DNA of 8,214 nucleotides from Phycisphaerae bacterium. GTDB taxonomy: Bacteria; Planctomycetota; Phycisphaerae; Phycisphaerales; UBA1924. This document shows positions 1-6,172 of this stretch, piece by piece (positions within the stretch are counted from its first letter, which is position 1; every line of letters begins with the position of its first letter). The position numbers and the translations under genes were made by a program. The notes beneath the pieces are model-generated. The model was not told the origin of the DNA and searched no databases. It saw only the letters and a list, made by a program, of their open reading frames with translations. The DNA lies in assembly GCA_016794945.1 (NCBI GenBank), contig JAEUIX010000116.1, positions 1-8,214 of the forward strand. Reading direction: 5' to 3'.

Positions 1-296
1 GTCGGATCGCCCTGCTCAAGAACACCGCCATCGTCGTCAACACCGCGCGCGGGCCCATCATCGACGAGGCCGCCCTGGCCGCCGCCCTCAAGGCGGGGCG
101 CATCTGGGGCGCGGGGCTGGACGTCTTCGAGTTCGAGCCCAGGGTGCACCCCGACCTGCTGGCCCTCGACAACGTGGCGCTGGCCCCGCACATCGGCTCG
201 GCCGAGGGCAAGTACCGCGAACTCATGACCCGGATGGTGTGCGAGAACGCGCAGGCCATCATCGCCGGGCGGACGCCGCCCAACGCCGTCGCCTGA
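1..296 (+). CDS. D-2-hydroxyacid dehydrogenase, C-terminal part (5' end outside window)
   Basis: This is the last 97 residues of an NAD(P)H-dependent D-isomer-specific 2-hydroxyacid dehydrogenase, read from base 3 and ending in TGA at 294-296. All three catalytic residues of the family are visible. The Arg is in NTARGPIIDE (fragment residue 16), the Glu in DVFEFEP (residue 45) and the His in PHIGSA (residue 63). These proteins reduce 2-keto acids such as glyoxylate, hydroxypyruvate or aryl-pyruvates to D-2-hydroxyacids in the cytoplasm. The tail (PHIGSA, then ENAQAII, then PPNAV) resembles the glyoxylate/hydroxypyruvate reductase branch, but the substrate cannot be fixed from this fragment because the N-terminal substrate lid and the Rossmann GxGxxG loop lie outside. 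It converges on the next gene with 17 bases between the stop codons. Confidence 0.93.
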   Translation, partial: RIALLKNTAIVVNTARGPIIDEAALAAALKAGRIWGAGLDVFEFEPRVHPDLLALDNVALAPHIGSAEGKYRELMTRMVCENAQAIIAGRTPPNAVA

Positions 297-313
297 CGGT
301 TCCGCCGGGGCGA

Positions 314-652
314 TCAGTCCTCGCCGCGCCGCTCGCGCTTCTTCTCGTTCACCACGACCGCCATGCTCGCCAGGAGCTTGCGGTCGCTCTCGGTCAAGTT
401 CTCGAGCTTGGTCTGGCCCTTGGCCATGCGGCCCAGCAGTTCGCGGGATCGCTGCACCTTCTGCGCGGCGGTCGGCTCCTGCGGCGTGGTCACCTGGTGA
501 ATTGCATCGCCCAGCGCGTACACGCCGCCGATGGCCAGATTGGCCGCGGCCAGGCCCGCATCGGCAGCGGCCATCTCGGCGCAGCCGCCGGCCGAGCCCG
601 CCCCGGCAAGGGCGGCGACGGCGAGCAACCTGGTGGCGGCGGACTTGGTCAC
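314..652 (-). CDS. small putative lipoprotein, unknown function
   Basis: This is a 112-residue protein of no recognised family. The N-terminus has a positively charged start (MTKSAATR), a hydrophobic stretch at residues 9-19 and then SAGGC, giving a possible lipoprotein cysteine at residue 24. The -3 residue is Ala, not the usual Leu, so the lipobox is weak. Residues 25-52 are Ala/Gly-rich and may be a short helical segment. Residues 60-112 are charged and probably helical, ending in a Lys/Arg/Glu-rich tail. The start is GTG at 650-652. No Shine-Dalgarno sequence precedes it, but a TATACT hexamer lies 7 nt upstream, which fits a leaderless mRNA. It is divergent from phhA (98-base gap) and convergent with the dehydrogenase. 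Coding sense is supported by the signal-peptide layout and clean G/C-ending codons. Confidence 0.72.
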   Translation of the reverse strand: MTKSAATRLLAVAALAGAGSAGGCAEMAAADAGLAAANLAIGGVYALGDAIHQVTTPQEPTAAQKVQRSRELLGRMAKGQTKLENLTESDRKLLASMAVVVNEKKRERRGED

Positions 653-659
653 GGGCGGC

Positions 660-665
660 AGTATA
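660..665 (-). promoter_or_regulatory. -10-like element TATACT directly before the lipoprotein start
   Basis: On the minus strand TATACT is followed by exactly 7 nt (GCCGCCC) and then the GTG start at 652. That places the expected transcription start at or within a base or two of the start codon. No TTGACA-like -35 is evident 16-18 bases upstream. The same layout is found before the 84-aa gene at 2671. Confidence 0.5.
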
Positions 666-700
666 CCTGAATCGCGCCGGGCTTGGCCGGGAACGTGCGT

Positions 701-706
701 TATACT
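701..706 (+). promoter_or_regulatory. -10-like element TATACT upstream of phhA
   Basis: TATACT matches the -10 consensus in 5 of 6 bases and stands out in very GC-rich DNA. Transcription would start near 713, giving a leader of about 38 nt before the phhA ATG at 751. No good -35 is seen: a TTGGCC upstream lies only 12 bases away, too close for a standard spacer. The element sits in the divergent gap shared with the lipoprotein gene, about 40 bases from that gene's own TATACT. Confidence 0.42.
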
Positions 707-750
707 TCTGTGGGGGTCGCGCAGGCGGCGGTGCGCCCCGGGAGCAGGTC

Positions 751-1722
751 ATGCGTCAGGACATCCGGTACAACAACATCATCGACTCGGACGAGGCGCG
801 CCAGGCCCAGGCCTGGGCGGACAAAGCGCCCCAGATGCACCACGACGAGATCGACGCCGACCGCTTCTACATCACGCAGCGGTACGAGCAATACACCCGC
901 GAGAACCACGACGTCTGGCGGGACCTGTTCGACAAGCGCTGGACCGTTCTGGAGCAGCAGGTGTCCCGCCAGTTCATCGAAGGGATGAGGATCCTGCGGC
1001 TGACGCGCGACCGCATCCCGCTGCTGGACGACCTGACCGTGGACCGCGACATCGAGATCGCCGGCGGGGTGAAGGTGGCCCGGGGCACGCGCCTCGACGG
1101 CATCAACAAATTCCTGCAGGCGCAGAGCTCCTGGGCCAGCTACGGGGTGCCGGGGTACCTGCCCGCCAAGGCCTTCTTCGCCTGCCTGGCGCAGCGCGAG
1201 TTCCCCACGACCGTGCTCATCCGCCCGCGGGAGGTGATGGACTACCTGCCCGAGCCGGACATCTTCCACGATGTGTTCGGGCACGTGCCGCTGCACACGC
1301 TGCGGGTCTTCGCCGACTTCCTGCAGACCTACGGGCGCGCCGCGCTGATGTGCGAGGACGAGGAGCACATCAAGCGGCTGGGCCGGCTCTTCTGGTTCAC
1401 CGTGGAGTTCGGCCTGATCCGCGAGAACGGGCAGATCAAGGTGTACGGCAGCGGGCTGGTCAGCAGCCACGCCGAGAGCGCCTACGCGCTGACGGGCCAG
1501 TGGGAGGTCGCCGGACGGCCCGCCCCCGACTGCACGCCCCGCCCGGTGCCCGAGTACCGCCCGTTCGACCTCGAGCGCGTCTGCGGCACCGACTTCGAGA
1601 TCGACCACTTCCAGCCGATCTACTACGTTCTGGAGAGCTTCGAGCAGCTCCGCGATGCCATGAACCGCTACGCCGAGCAGGTCATCGGCCGGGCCCAGTT
1701 GCAGCGCGTGACCGTCGGCTGA
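751..1722 (+). CDS. phhA: phenylalanine-4-hydroxylase (tetrahydropterin-dependent aromatic amino-acid hydroxylase)
   Basis: This is a complete 323-residue enzyme that converts L-phenylalanine to L-tyrosine using O2 and a tetrahydropterin, with non-haem Fe(II). The facial triad is intact: His173 and His178 in EPDIFHDVFGHVPLH, and Glu219 in LFWFTVEFGLI. Other family landmarks are YTRENHDVWRDLFDKR (residues 48-63), GVPGYLPAKAFFACLAQREFP (about 132-152), and YGSGLVSSHAES (232-243) preceding the C-terminal YYVLESFEQLRD (291-302). There is no N-terminal ACT regulatory domain, as in other bacterial single-domain forms. About 40 residues precede the core, including an unusual DSDEARQAQAW stretch. ATG 751 was chosen because GGAG lies 6 nt before it, although the frame is open further upstream. 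No pterin-4a-carbinolamine dehydratase or tyrosine-catabolic gene lies within the window. The gene converges on the 215-aa hypothetical with 17 bases between stop codons. Tyrosine or tryptophan specificity is possible but less likely in bacteria. Confidence 0.95.
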   Translation: MRQDIRYNNIIDSDEARQAQAWADKAPQMHHDEIDADRFYITQRYEQYTRENHDVWRDLFDKRWTVLEQQVSRQFIEGMRILRLTRDRIPLLDDLTVDRDIEIAGGVKVARGTRLDGINKFLQAQSSWASYGVPGYLPAKAFFACLAQREFPTTVLIRPREVMDYLPEPDIFHDVFGHVPLHTLRVFADFLQTYGRAALMCEDEEHIKRLGRLFWFTVEFGLIRENGQIKVYGSGLVSSHAESAYALTGQWEVAGRPAPDCTPRPVPEYRPFDLERVCGTDFEIDHFQPIYYVLESFEQLRDAMNRYAEQVIGRAQLQRVTVG

Positions 1723-1745
1723 TCGGCGATGCCGAAGCGTCAGCC
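1717..1745. terminator. hairpin joining two convergent stop codons, candidate bidirectional terminator
   Basis: An outer 6-bp stem GGCTGA/TCAGCC (1717-1722 with 1740-1745) encloses an inner 5-bp stem TCGGC/GCCGA with loop GAT (1723-1735). A 4-nt bulge (AGCG) lies on one side. Both TGA stop codons, of phhA (+) and of the 215-aa gene (-), form part of the outer stem. No T-run follows on either strand, so this is at best a weak or factor-assisted terminator. It may also be an mRNA 3'-end stabilising structure. Confidence 0.4.
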
Positions 1746-2387
1746 CGGCCCAGCCAGCTCGTACAGGCCGCTGCCGGCGTACTTCAACTTCCCCTGGCGC
1801 GCCAGTTCCTCCCAGACCGCGCGCGGGAACTGCAGCGGCGGAGTGATCGCCACGATGCCCGACGAGCGACCGCCCGTGGTGTACTTCGCGCCCAGCTTGG
1901 ATTCGTCGTCCAGGCGCGTCACCTTCAACCGCTTCTTGAACGCGGCCAGCGCCGATTTGAGCGTTTCGGGTGGGATCGGCGCGACGGGCGCAGCGGTCGC
2001 CGGCGCACCGGCCGCCGGGGCCACCGGTGCCGCCGCCGGCATCGGCGGCTCCGCCCGTGCCGACGCCGGCGTCGGGGCGGGCCCGGCCGCCGACGGTGCG
2101 CCGGGCTTGGGCGCAGCGCCCTGCCAGCCCAGCGCCACGTCGCCCAGCAGCTTGGCCAGCGCCTCGGTGTTGCGCTCGGCCACGATGCGCCCGACGCGCA
2201 ACTGGTCGACCGGGGCCTTCTTCAGCGTGTCATGCGCCTTCTTCCACAGGGCCGCGAGCTTCGCCGGCTCGCGCTCGAGGTAGAGCTCCGAGACCAGCTG
2301 CCCCAGCGTGTCGGCCAGGCGGCTGTCGGCCCCTTCGTAGTACCGCTTGACGATGCCCTTCTGGTACGGGTTGAGGTACTGCGCCAT
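1740..2387 (-). CDS. conserved-looking hypothetical protein with Ala/Pro-rich linker
   Basis: This is a 215-residue cytoplasmic-looking protein of unknown function in two parts. Residues 1-87 are predicted mainly helical and begin MAQYLNPYQKGIVKRYYEGAD. Residues 90-140 are a low-complexity Ala/Pro/Gly linker. Residues 141-211 form a compact domain containing LKVTRLDDESKLG, YTTGGRSSGIVAITPP and FPRAVWEELARQGKLKYAGSGLYEL. The last part (helix, turn, then a short beta-like end) could be winged-helix-like, but this is only an impression. ATG 2387 is preferred to longer in-frame starts because the sequence upstream reads as low-quality Arg/Pro-rich translation and overlaps the preceding gene. There is no clear Shine-Dalgarno; TACCAT lies 5 nt before the ATG. 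It follows the 84-aa gene by 29 bases on the same strand, so the two are probably co-transcribed. Confidence 0.8.
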   Translation of the reverse strand: MAQYLNPYQKGIVKRYYEGADSRLADTLGQLVSELYLEREPAKLAALWKKAHDTLKKAPVDQLRVGRIVAERNTEALAKLLGDVALGWQGAAPKPGAPSAAGPAPTPASARAEPPMPAAAPVAPAAGAPATAAPVAPIPPETLKSALAAFKKRLKVTRLDDESKLGAKYTTGGRSSGIVAITPPLQFPRAVWEELARQGKLKYAGSGLYELAGPG

Positions 2388-2416
2388 GCCCGATGGTACG
2401 GGGCGCGGTGCCGGCT

Positions 2417-2671
2417 TCAGTCGGCGGCCTGGATGCTGGTGTACTGGTCCAGGTTCAACGTGACGATCTCGCCGTCGTCCTTCTTGAGGACCAGCCGGTC
2501 GAGCCACAGCCGGTCGTCCTTGGCGTGGGCGTACCACGACCCTGTCTTGGACTGCTCGAACCGCACCACCTCGCCCCGGACGGTCGTCGACAGGCCGTCT
2601 CGCTGGCGGGGCATCTGCTGGATGACCTGGACGCGCTGGCCGGGTTGGAATCGGATCGTCTCGAACGACAT
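2417..2671 (-). CDS. conserved hypothetical small protein (beta-rich, SH3-like appearance)
   Basis: This is an 84-residue protein with no signal peptide or membrane segment. The pattern is a small beta-barrel-like layout: FQPGQRVQVIQQ (8-19), TTVRGEVVRFEQ (29-40), TGSWYAHAKDDRLWLDRLVLKKDDGEI (43-69) and TLNLDQYTSI (71-80). Alternating hydrophobic residues, a PGQRV turn and conserved-looking Trp, Asp and Gly positions suggest an SH3/KOW-like fold. From memory, proteins with a GSWxAHxKDxxLWLDRLxLxKDDGE core occur in planctomycetes and some other bacteria as uncharacterised proteins; this was not searched. ATG 2671 has no Shine-Dalgarno but has TATACT 7 nt upstream. The gene appears to be first in a two-gene unit with the 215-aa protein and starts just beyond the prepilin terminator. 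Confidence 0.85.
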   Translation of the reverse strand: MSFETIRFQPGQRVQVIQQMPRQRDGLSTTVRGEVVRFEQSKTGSWYAHAKDDRLWLDRLVLKKDDGEIVTLNLDQYTSIQAAD

Positions 2672-2678
2672 GGGCCGG

Positions 2679-2684
2679 AGTATA
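2679..2684 (-). promoter_or_regulatory. -10-like element TATACT directly before the 84-aa gene
   Basis: Minus-strand TATACT is separated from the ATG at 2671 by 7 nt (CCGGCCC). This is the same arrangement as at 660-665, and the implied transcription start is at the start codon. It lies only 26 bases downstream of the prepilin terminator stem, which supports an independent promoter here. No recognisable -35 is present. Confidence 0.52.
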
Positions 2685-2710
2685 GATGGGGCGACCCGCG
2701 CCCCGCGGCC

Positions 2711-2742
2711 AATGAAAACGGCCCCCGCCGGAGCGGGGGCCG
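2711..2742 (-). terminator. strong intrinsic terminator after the prepilin-like gene
   Basis: A perfect 10-bp GC-only stem (CGGCCCCCGC at 2719-2728 with GCGGGGGCCG at 2733-2742) closes a CGGA tetraloop. On the minus strand it is followed immediately by TTTTCATT, a short U-tract. It lies 30 bases past the prepilin stop codon. In the plus direction no T-run follows, so it works for minus-strand transcripts only. Confidence 0.85.
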
Positions 2743-2771
2743 AGGGAACGTCGCGGGTGTGCTGCGCGGCC

Positions 2772-3812
2772 TTACGGCACGCGGAACGGCTCGCTGTTGA
2801 CCGTCGCCGTCGGCGTCGCCCTGTCGCTGGAAATGTCCACGCCTTTGAACCCGCCCAGGGTCCAGCGGAATTTGCCGGGCTGGGTCATGGGCGAATTGTC
2901 GATCCACGGGATCGGACCAACGCCGTTGTCATAGGTGATCGGCGCCCGCCGATTCCCCGACGGCCCCGAGGCCCTGTAGCCGCCGTGGTTCACCGCCGAC
3001 ATGGGCACCACGCGCACGGAAGCGTCGTAGAACGCCGCCACGGTGCGGCACGAGGGGTGCGTGAAGTACGGCTCGGTCTTGCCGAAGTGCCGCTGATAGG
3101 GGTCGAAGACCAGCACCTTCTGGTTCGGGAACGCCACGTCGGCGACCTTCTTGCCGCCGAGCTTGGGGTTGTTGTACAGGTAGAAGACACCGTGGTGCGG
3201 CCCCTGCTCCAGGCTCTGGCCCGTCGGGCTCTCGCGGTCCGGCCCGTATGTGCTCGATGAGAACTGGTAGCTGGACGAGTAGGGCACGCGCTGCAGCTCG
3301 CCCGGCGGCGGGTTCAGCGGGTCGGCCTGCATGCGCAGCAGGCGCCGGTCCTCCGGGCTGCAGACCATCGGCTCGGGCAGGCGCGCGGCCAGATAGTCCA
3401 GCAGCACCAGGTGCGTGTACAGCACGTTGGGAATCCACGCCGGCTGGATCGGGAAGCTCGGCTGCTCCGGCGCCGAGCGACGCCGGATGATGTGCACCGC
3501 TTGGCCGGCCGCCGCCGCGACGTCAGTGGCATATGTCGTCGGCACCCCGCTGAGCGCCGCGTCAAGGTTGGGGCGGGCGCTGGTCCACGTGAAGGCGTAC
3601 TGCGGCCCGCCGCGGTACTCGGCCGAGTACGTCTCGACGCTGTTGCCGTACTGCTTCAGGTTCGCCAGCGACTGCGTCATGCGCGCAGCCCGCCGGGCCT
3701 CCTTCAACGCCGGCAGCAGGATGCCCACGAGCAGCGCGATGATCGCGATGACCACCAGCAGCTCGATGAGCGTGAAGCCGCGACGTTCTCGCGATGAAAA
3801 CCGTGTGTGCAT
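2772..3812 (-). CDS. prepilin-type N-terminal cleavage/methylation protein (pseudopilin-like)
   Basis: This is a 346-residue secreted or surface protein. A short basic leader ends in [19 protein letters not shown]. Prepilin peptidase would cut after Gly12, leaving a methylatable Phe1 with the conserved Glu5 (Glu17 of the precursor). Residues 13-35 form the hydrophobic assembly helix, continued by the amphipathic [20 protein letters not shown]. The long C-terminal domain contains [11 protein letters not shown] (233-243), [20 protein letters not shown] (259-278) and [11 protein letters not shown] (317-327). The FYDASVR stretch resembles the FxDGSV signature of planctomycete prepilin-like proteins, with Ala in place of Gly. 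At 346 aa it is much longer than a typical major pilin, so a minor pseudopilin or a planctomycete-specific surface protein fits better. ATG 3812 has AAGGAG 7 nt upstream. Transcription ends at the hairpin 2711-2742. No pilus or secretion machinery genes are nearby. Confidence 0.93.
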   Translation of the reverse strand: MHTRFSSRERRGFTLIELLVVIAIIALLVGILLPALKEARRAARMTQSLANLKQYGNSVETYSAEYRGGPQYAFTWTSARPNLDAALSGVPTTYATDVAAAAGQAVHIIRRRSAPEQPSFPIQPAWIPNVLYTHLVLLDYLAARLPEPMVCSPEDRRLLRMQADPLNPPPGELQRVPYSSSYQFSSSTYGPDRESPTGQSLEQGPHHGVFYLYNNPKLGGKKVADVAFPNQKVLVFDPYQRHFGKTEPYFTHPSCRTVAAFYDASVRVVPMSAVNHGGYRASGPSGNRRAPITYDNGVGPIPWIDNSPMTQPGKFRWTLGGFKGVDISSDRATPTATVNSEPFRVP

Positions 3813-3990
3813 GCGAGACTCCTTGATGTGCCCGCGAACGCGGGACTTTGGCTCGGCGGGCCACAGAACGCAGCCTCACGCCGGCGCGATCAGATTACAT
3901 CAGGATCGGGCCGCCGTCTACGGATTGTGCAACCGGGCGGCCGCAGGGCGGTACTCCGACGCGCTCGCATTGCTCTGAGAGCATCGCCGG
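3813..3990 (-). promoter_or_regulatory. prepilin upstream region: palindromes and a possible sigma-54-like site
   Basis: No gene is seen in these 178 bases. Three elements stand out. At 3971-3983, TGCTCT-G-AGAGCA is a perfect 13-base palindrome just beyond the luxR-type stop codon. It has no T-run, so it is more like an operator than a terminator. At 3928-3943 the minus strand has GGC and TTGCA with GG and GC spaced as in -24/-12 promoters. However, only part of the consensus is matched, and GC-rich DNA makes chance matches likely. At 3831-3844, CCCGCG-AA-CGCGGG is a small inverted repeat in the presumed leader, 7 bases upstream of the ribosome-binding site (3819-3824). Confidence 0.3.
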
Positions 3991-4716
3991 TCAGGCTTCG
4001 GGTGGATGCTGGATCGGCTCGTTCACGCCCACCAGGCCGTACTTGATCGCAAGCCGGGCCAGTTCGACCCGGGTTTTCACTCCCAGCTTGCGTCCGAGGG
4101 CCGCCCGATGCCACTCGACCGTCTTGACGGTCCGGTGGATCGTGCGGGCGATCTGAGCTGTGGTGTACCCCTGGGCGATCAGCCGGAGGACCCCCCGCTC
4201 GGCGTCGCTGAGCTGCGCCAGCGGCGTGATCCGCGCGTGCTGGGGCTGCACCACGTCGTAGCCCTCGCTCTCGGCCTCCACCTTGCCGGCCTGAGCGCCG
4301 ACGTGGTGAATAGCCAGCGCCAGCGGCCCTCGCCCGGGACGCTCGATGCGGTGCACCGCCGTCGTCGCCGGCAGGCCTTCGAACATCTCGACCACCATCA
4401 CCGGCCGCCCGTTGGAAAGCGCCCGCTCGACGATCCGGGAACGCTCCAGCCCCTCTGGCCCCGGCAGACCATCGCTCAGCCGCTTGCCCAGGGCCGCGTG
4501 CAGCGGGGCGTTGAACATCGCCGACAGGGAGGGGCTCAGGTAGAGATACGTCAGTTGCTCATCGAACAGCGAGATGGCGACGCGTCCCTCGAAGATCAAC
4601 AGCTCGCACAGTTGTCGCGCCACCGGGCATCCGGCGAACAAGTCCTCCGCGATCCGAACCCATTCGGCGTACGCCGCGGGGTCGCGATGCTCAAGGTTGA
4701 TCGAGCTTTCCAGCAT
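3991..4716 (-). CDS. LuxR-family transcription regulator with PAS-like sensor domain
   Basis: This is a 241-residue DNA-binding regulator. The C-terminal LuxR/GerE helix-turn-helix spans about residues 168-226: LSDAERGVLRLIAQGYTTAQ begins it, followed by TVKTVEWHRAALGRKLGV, which contains the recognition helix. Residues about 46-140 look like a PAS-type sensor: ISLFDEQLTYLYLSPSLSAM resembles the PAS opening, and AVHRIERPGRGPLALAIHHV the closing beta strands. There is no phospho-receiver domain and no membrane segment, so it probably senses a cytoplasmic signal or partner. ATG 4716 was chosen because recognisable protein begins there. The frame is open to 4938, but that extension is Arg/Pro-rich and overlaps the chrA end. 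No Shine-Dalgarno or -10 box is obvious close to this ATG, so the start is the least certain of the complete genes. It lies 166 bases after chrA and 178 before the prepilin gene, both on the same strand; either could be a target. Confidence 0.88.
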   Translation of the reverse strand: MLESSINLEHRDPAAYAEWVRIAEDLFAGCPVARQLCELLIFEGRVAISLFDEQLTYLYLSPSLSAMFNAPLHAALGKRLSDGLPGPEGLERSRIVERALSNGRPVMVVEMFEGLPATTAVHRIERPGRGPLALAIHHVGAQAGKVEAESEGYDVVQPQHARITPLAQLSDAERGVLRLIAQGYTTAQIARTIHRTVKTVEWHRAALGRKLGVKTRVELARLAIKYGLVGVNEPIQHPPEA

Positions 4717-4882
4717 GGTTCGGGCCCGATGAACGGCACGCCCCCACCCGCTCCACCATCGCGCCGAACCGTCCACGACCCGGCGATCTCGCGTCGGGCC
4801 CAATGGCCGCGCGTACCCTAATGGAATTACGGGCTCGGGGTGCCCATCCTGACAGGCGCGCGGTCGATTTCTGGGAGTTTCC

Positions 4883-6166
4883 CTAGTTTGACCACTTTGG
4901 GGGATCCCCGCCGAACACCGCCCCCGCGAACGCCGCAATCACGATCAGCACGGGCCCGCCCCACCGCCGTGGCCACACCATCAGCAGACCGACCACGACC
5001 GCCGTGATCAGCAGTTCGCTCCGGTGCCATCCGCCTTCGCCACTGCCGGCCCACAGCACCGCCCGCGCCACGTCAACCGCCGCCCCCGCCATCACACCGA
5101 CGGCCGCCGCGGCAAGGCCGTCGAGCACGGCGTGCAGGGGCCGGTGTTCCAGCACCGCGTGAAGCCGGTGGTGCCACAGCAGCGTGATGAGCAGCGCGGG
5201 GGCGAAGATGGCGACCGTCATGACCAGCGCGCCCGCGACACCGCCGGTAAACCAGCCCAGCACGGTCGCGATGGTGACCAGGGGTGTCGGCGCCACCGAG
5301 ACGATGCTGAGGGCATCGACGAACTGACCGGGGCTCACGGCCGCCGCGACCTGCACCAGGTCGTAGCGCAGGATCGGCAGCGCCGTGTACGCCCCGCCGA
5401 AGGACATGGCGCCGGCCTTGAGCCCGGTCCACGCTAGGGACGCTGCGGTCGGCGCGGTCGACGCGCGAACCCAGGTATCGACCGGCTCCCCGGCCGCGGC
5501 CCCGGCCTGGGCACGCAGCGCGATCATCAGCGCGTACAGGCCGGCCGCCAGCAGCACGCCCCCGAGCAGGGCAAGGCCGTACCAGCCGTCACCGCGGCTG
5601 ATGAGCGCCGCGGCGCCCGCCCCGGCGGCCAGAAGAATGAACCAGTGGGTGCCGACCAGCGCACCGGCGAACGAGGCGACCAGGATCGCCAGGAGCCACC
5701 GGTCGGCGGCCGCATCGCGCGCCAGGCGCCACGCGGCGACGAGCACGATGCCGACGGCGACGGGGCGTGCCGCGGCCAGCGCGTGGCGCAGGGCTGATGC
5801 ATCGCCCGCCGCGGCGATGGCCCACGCCAGCATCGAGACGATGAACACGCCGGGGAGCAGGAAGGCCAGGCCGGCGGCCAGACCGCCGAGCCGGCCGGCG
5901 CGGTGCACGCCGAGGTAGACGCACAGTTCCGTGGCCTCGGGCCCGGGCAGGGCCTGGTACAGGCCGACGGCCCGCCGGAAGCGCTCGGGCTCGATCCATC
6001 GGCGGCGCTCGACGAACTCGAGCCGCATGGCCTCGATCTGCGCGGTGGGGCCGCCGAAGGCGCGCAAGCCCAGCACGAAGAACGGGGCGGCGGTGCTCCA
6101 CGAGCTGCGCGACCCGGCGGCGGATCCGGGGCGAGCTTCCGGCGGCGGCGGCGGCGTGACGCTCAC
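4883..6166 (-). CDS. chrA: chromate transporter family protein, two-domain (CHR superfamily)
   Basis: This is a 427-residue inner-membrane protein of the ChrA family, known for proton-driven chromate efflux and resistance. It has the duplicated CHR architecture. Domain 1 (about residues 28-190) carries FGGPTAQI (37-44) and ALPGPEATELCVYLGVHRAG (72-91). Domain 2 (about 245-420) carries FGGAYTALPIL (256-266) and SVAPTPLVTIATVLGWFTGG (290-309). About ten or more hydrophobic segments are evident. The N-terminus starts with a Pro-rich stretch (PPPPP, residues 5-9) before the first membrane segment. The GTG at 6164-6166 is the likely start. It lacks a Shine-Dalgarno, but TACCCT lies 6 nt upstream inside a palindrome. 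Full length and intact motifs suggest function. The actual substrate could be sulfate, chromate or another oxyanion, because many genomes carry CHR proteins without chromate exposure. No chrB-type regulator is present. Confidence 0.93.
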   Translation of the reverse strand: MSVTPPPPPEARPGSAAGSRSSWSTAAPFFVLGLRAFGGPTAQIEAMRLEFVERRRWIEPERFRRAVGLYQALPGPEATELCVYLGVHRAGRLGGLAAGLAFLLPGVFIVSMLAWAIAAAGDASALRHALAAARPVAVGIVLVAAWRLARDAAADRWLLAILVASFAGALVGTHWFILLAAGAGAAALISRGDGWYGLALLGGVLLAAGLYALMIALRAQAGAAAGEPVDTWVRASTAPTAASLAWTGLKAGAMSFGGAYTALPILRYDLVQVAAAVSPGQFVDALSIVSVAPTPLVTIATVLGWFTGGVAGALVMTVAIFAPALLITLLWHHRLHAVLEHRPLHAVLDGLAAAAVGVMAGAAVDVARAVLWAGSGEGGWHRSELLITAVVVGLLMVWPRRWGGPVLIVIAAFAGAVFGGDPPKWSN

Positions 6167-6172
6167 GATCGG

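Noticed and set aside
700..1608. Open frame of about 300 codons antisense to phhA
   Set aside because: It mirrors the codon bias of phhA; the phhA frame has full catalytic motifs, and the antisense product has no recognisable family.
1981..2110. GC-rich repetitive tract, considered as a DNA repeat array
   Set aside because: It is the coding sequence of the Ala/Pro linker of the 215-aa protein, with no regular repeat unit at DNA level.
531..3260. Open reading frame of 909 codons on the plus strand spanning several genes
   Set aside because: It overlaps phhA in another frame and the minus-strand hypotheticals and prepilin. Its translation is Arg/Ala/Pro-rich with no domain, as expected when GC-rich codons remove chance stops.
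4873..4885. GGGA-GTT-TCCC inverted repeat at the chrA stop, considered as a terminator
   Set aside because: The stem is only 4 bp and there is no T-run, too weak to call.
4717..4938. N-terminal extension of the LuxR-type protein
   Set aside because: It is Arg/Pro/Gly-rich, lacks a supporting ribosome site and overlaps the end of chrA.
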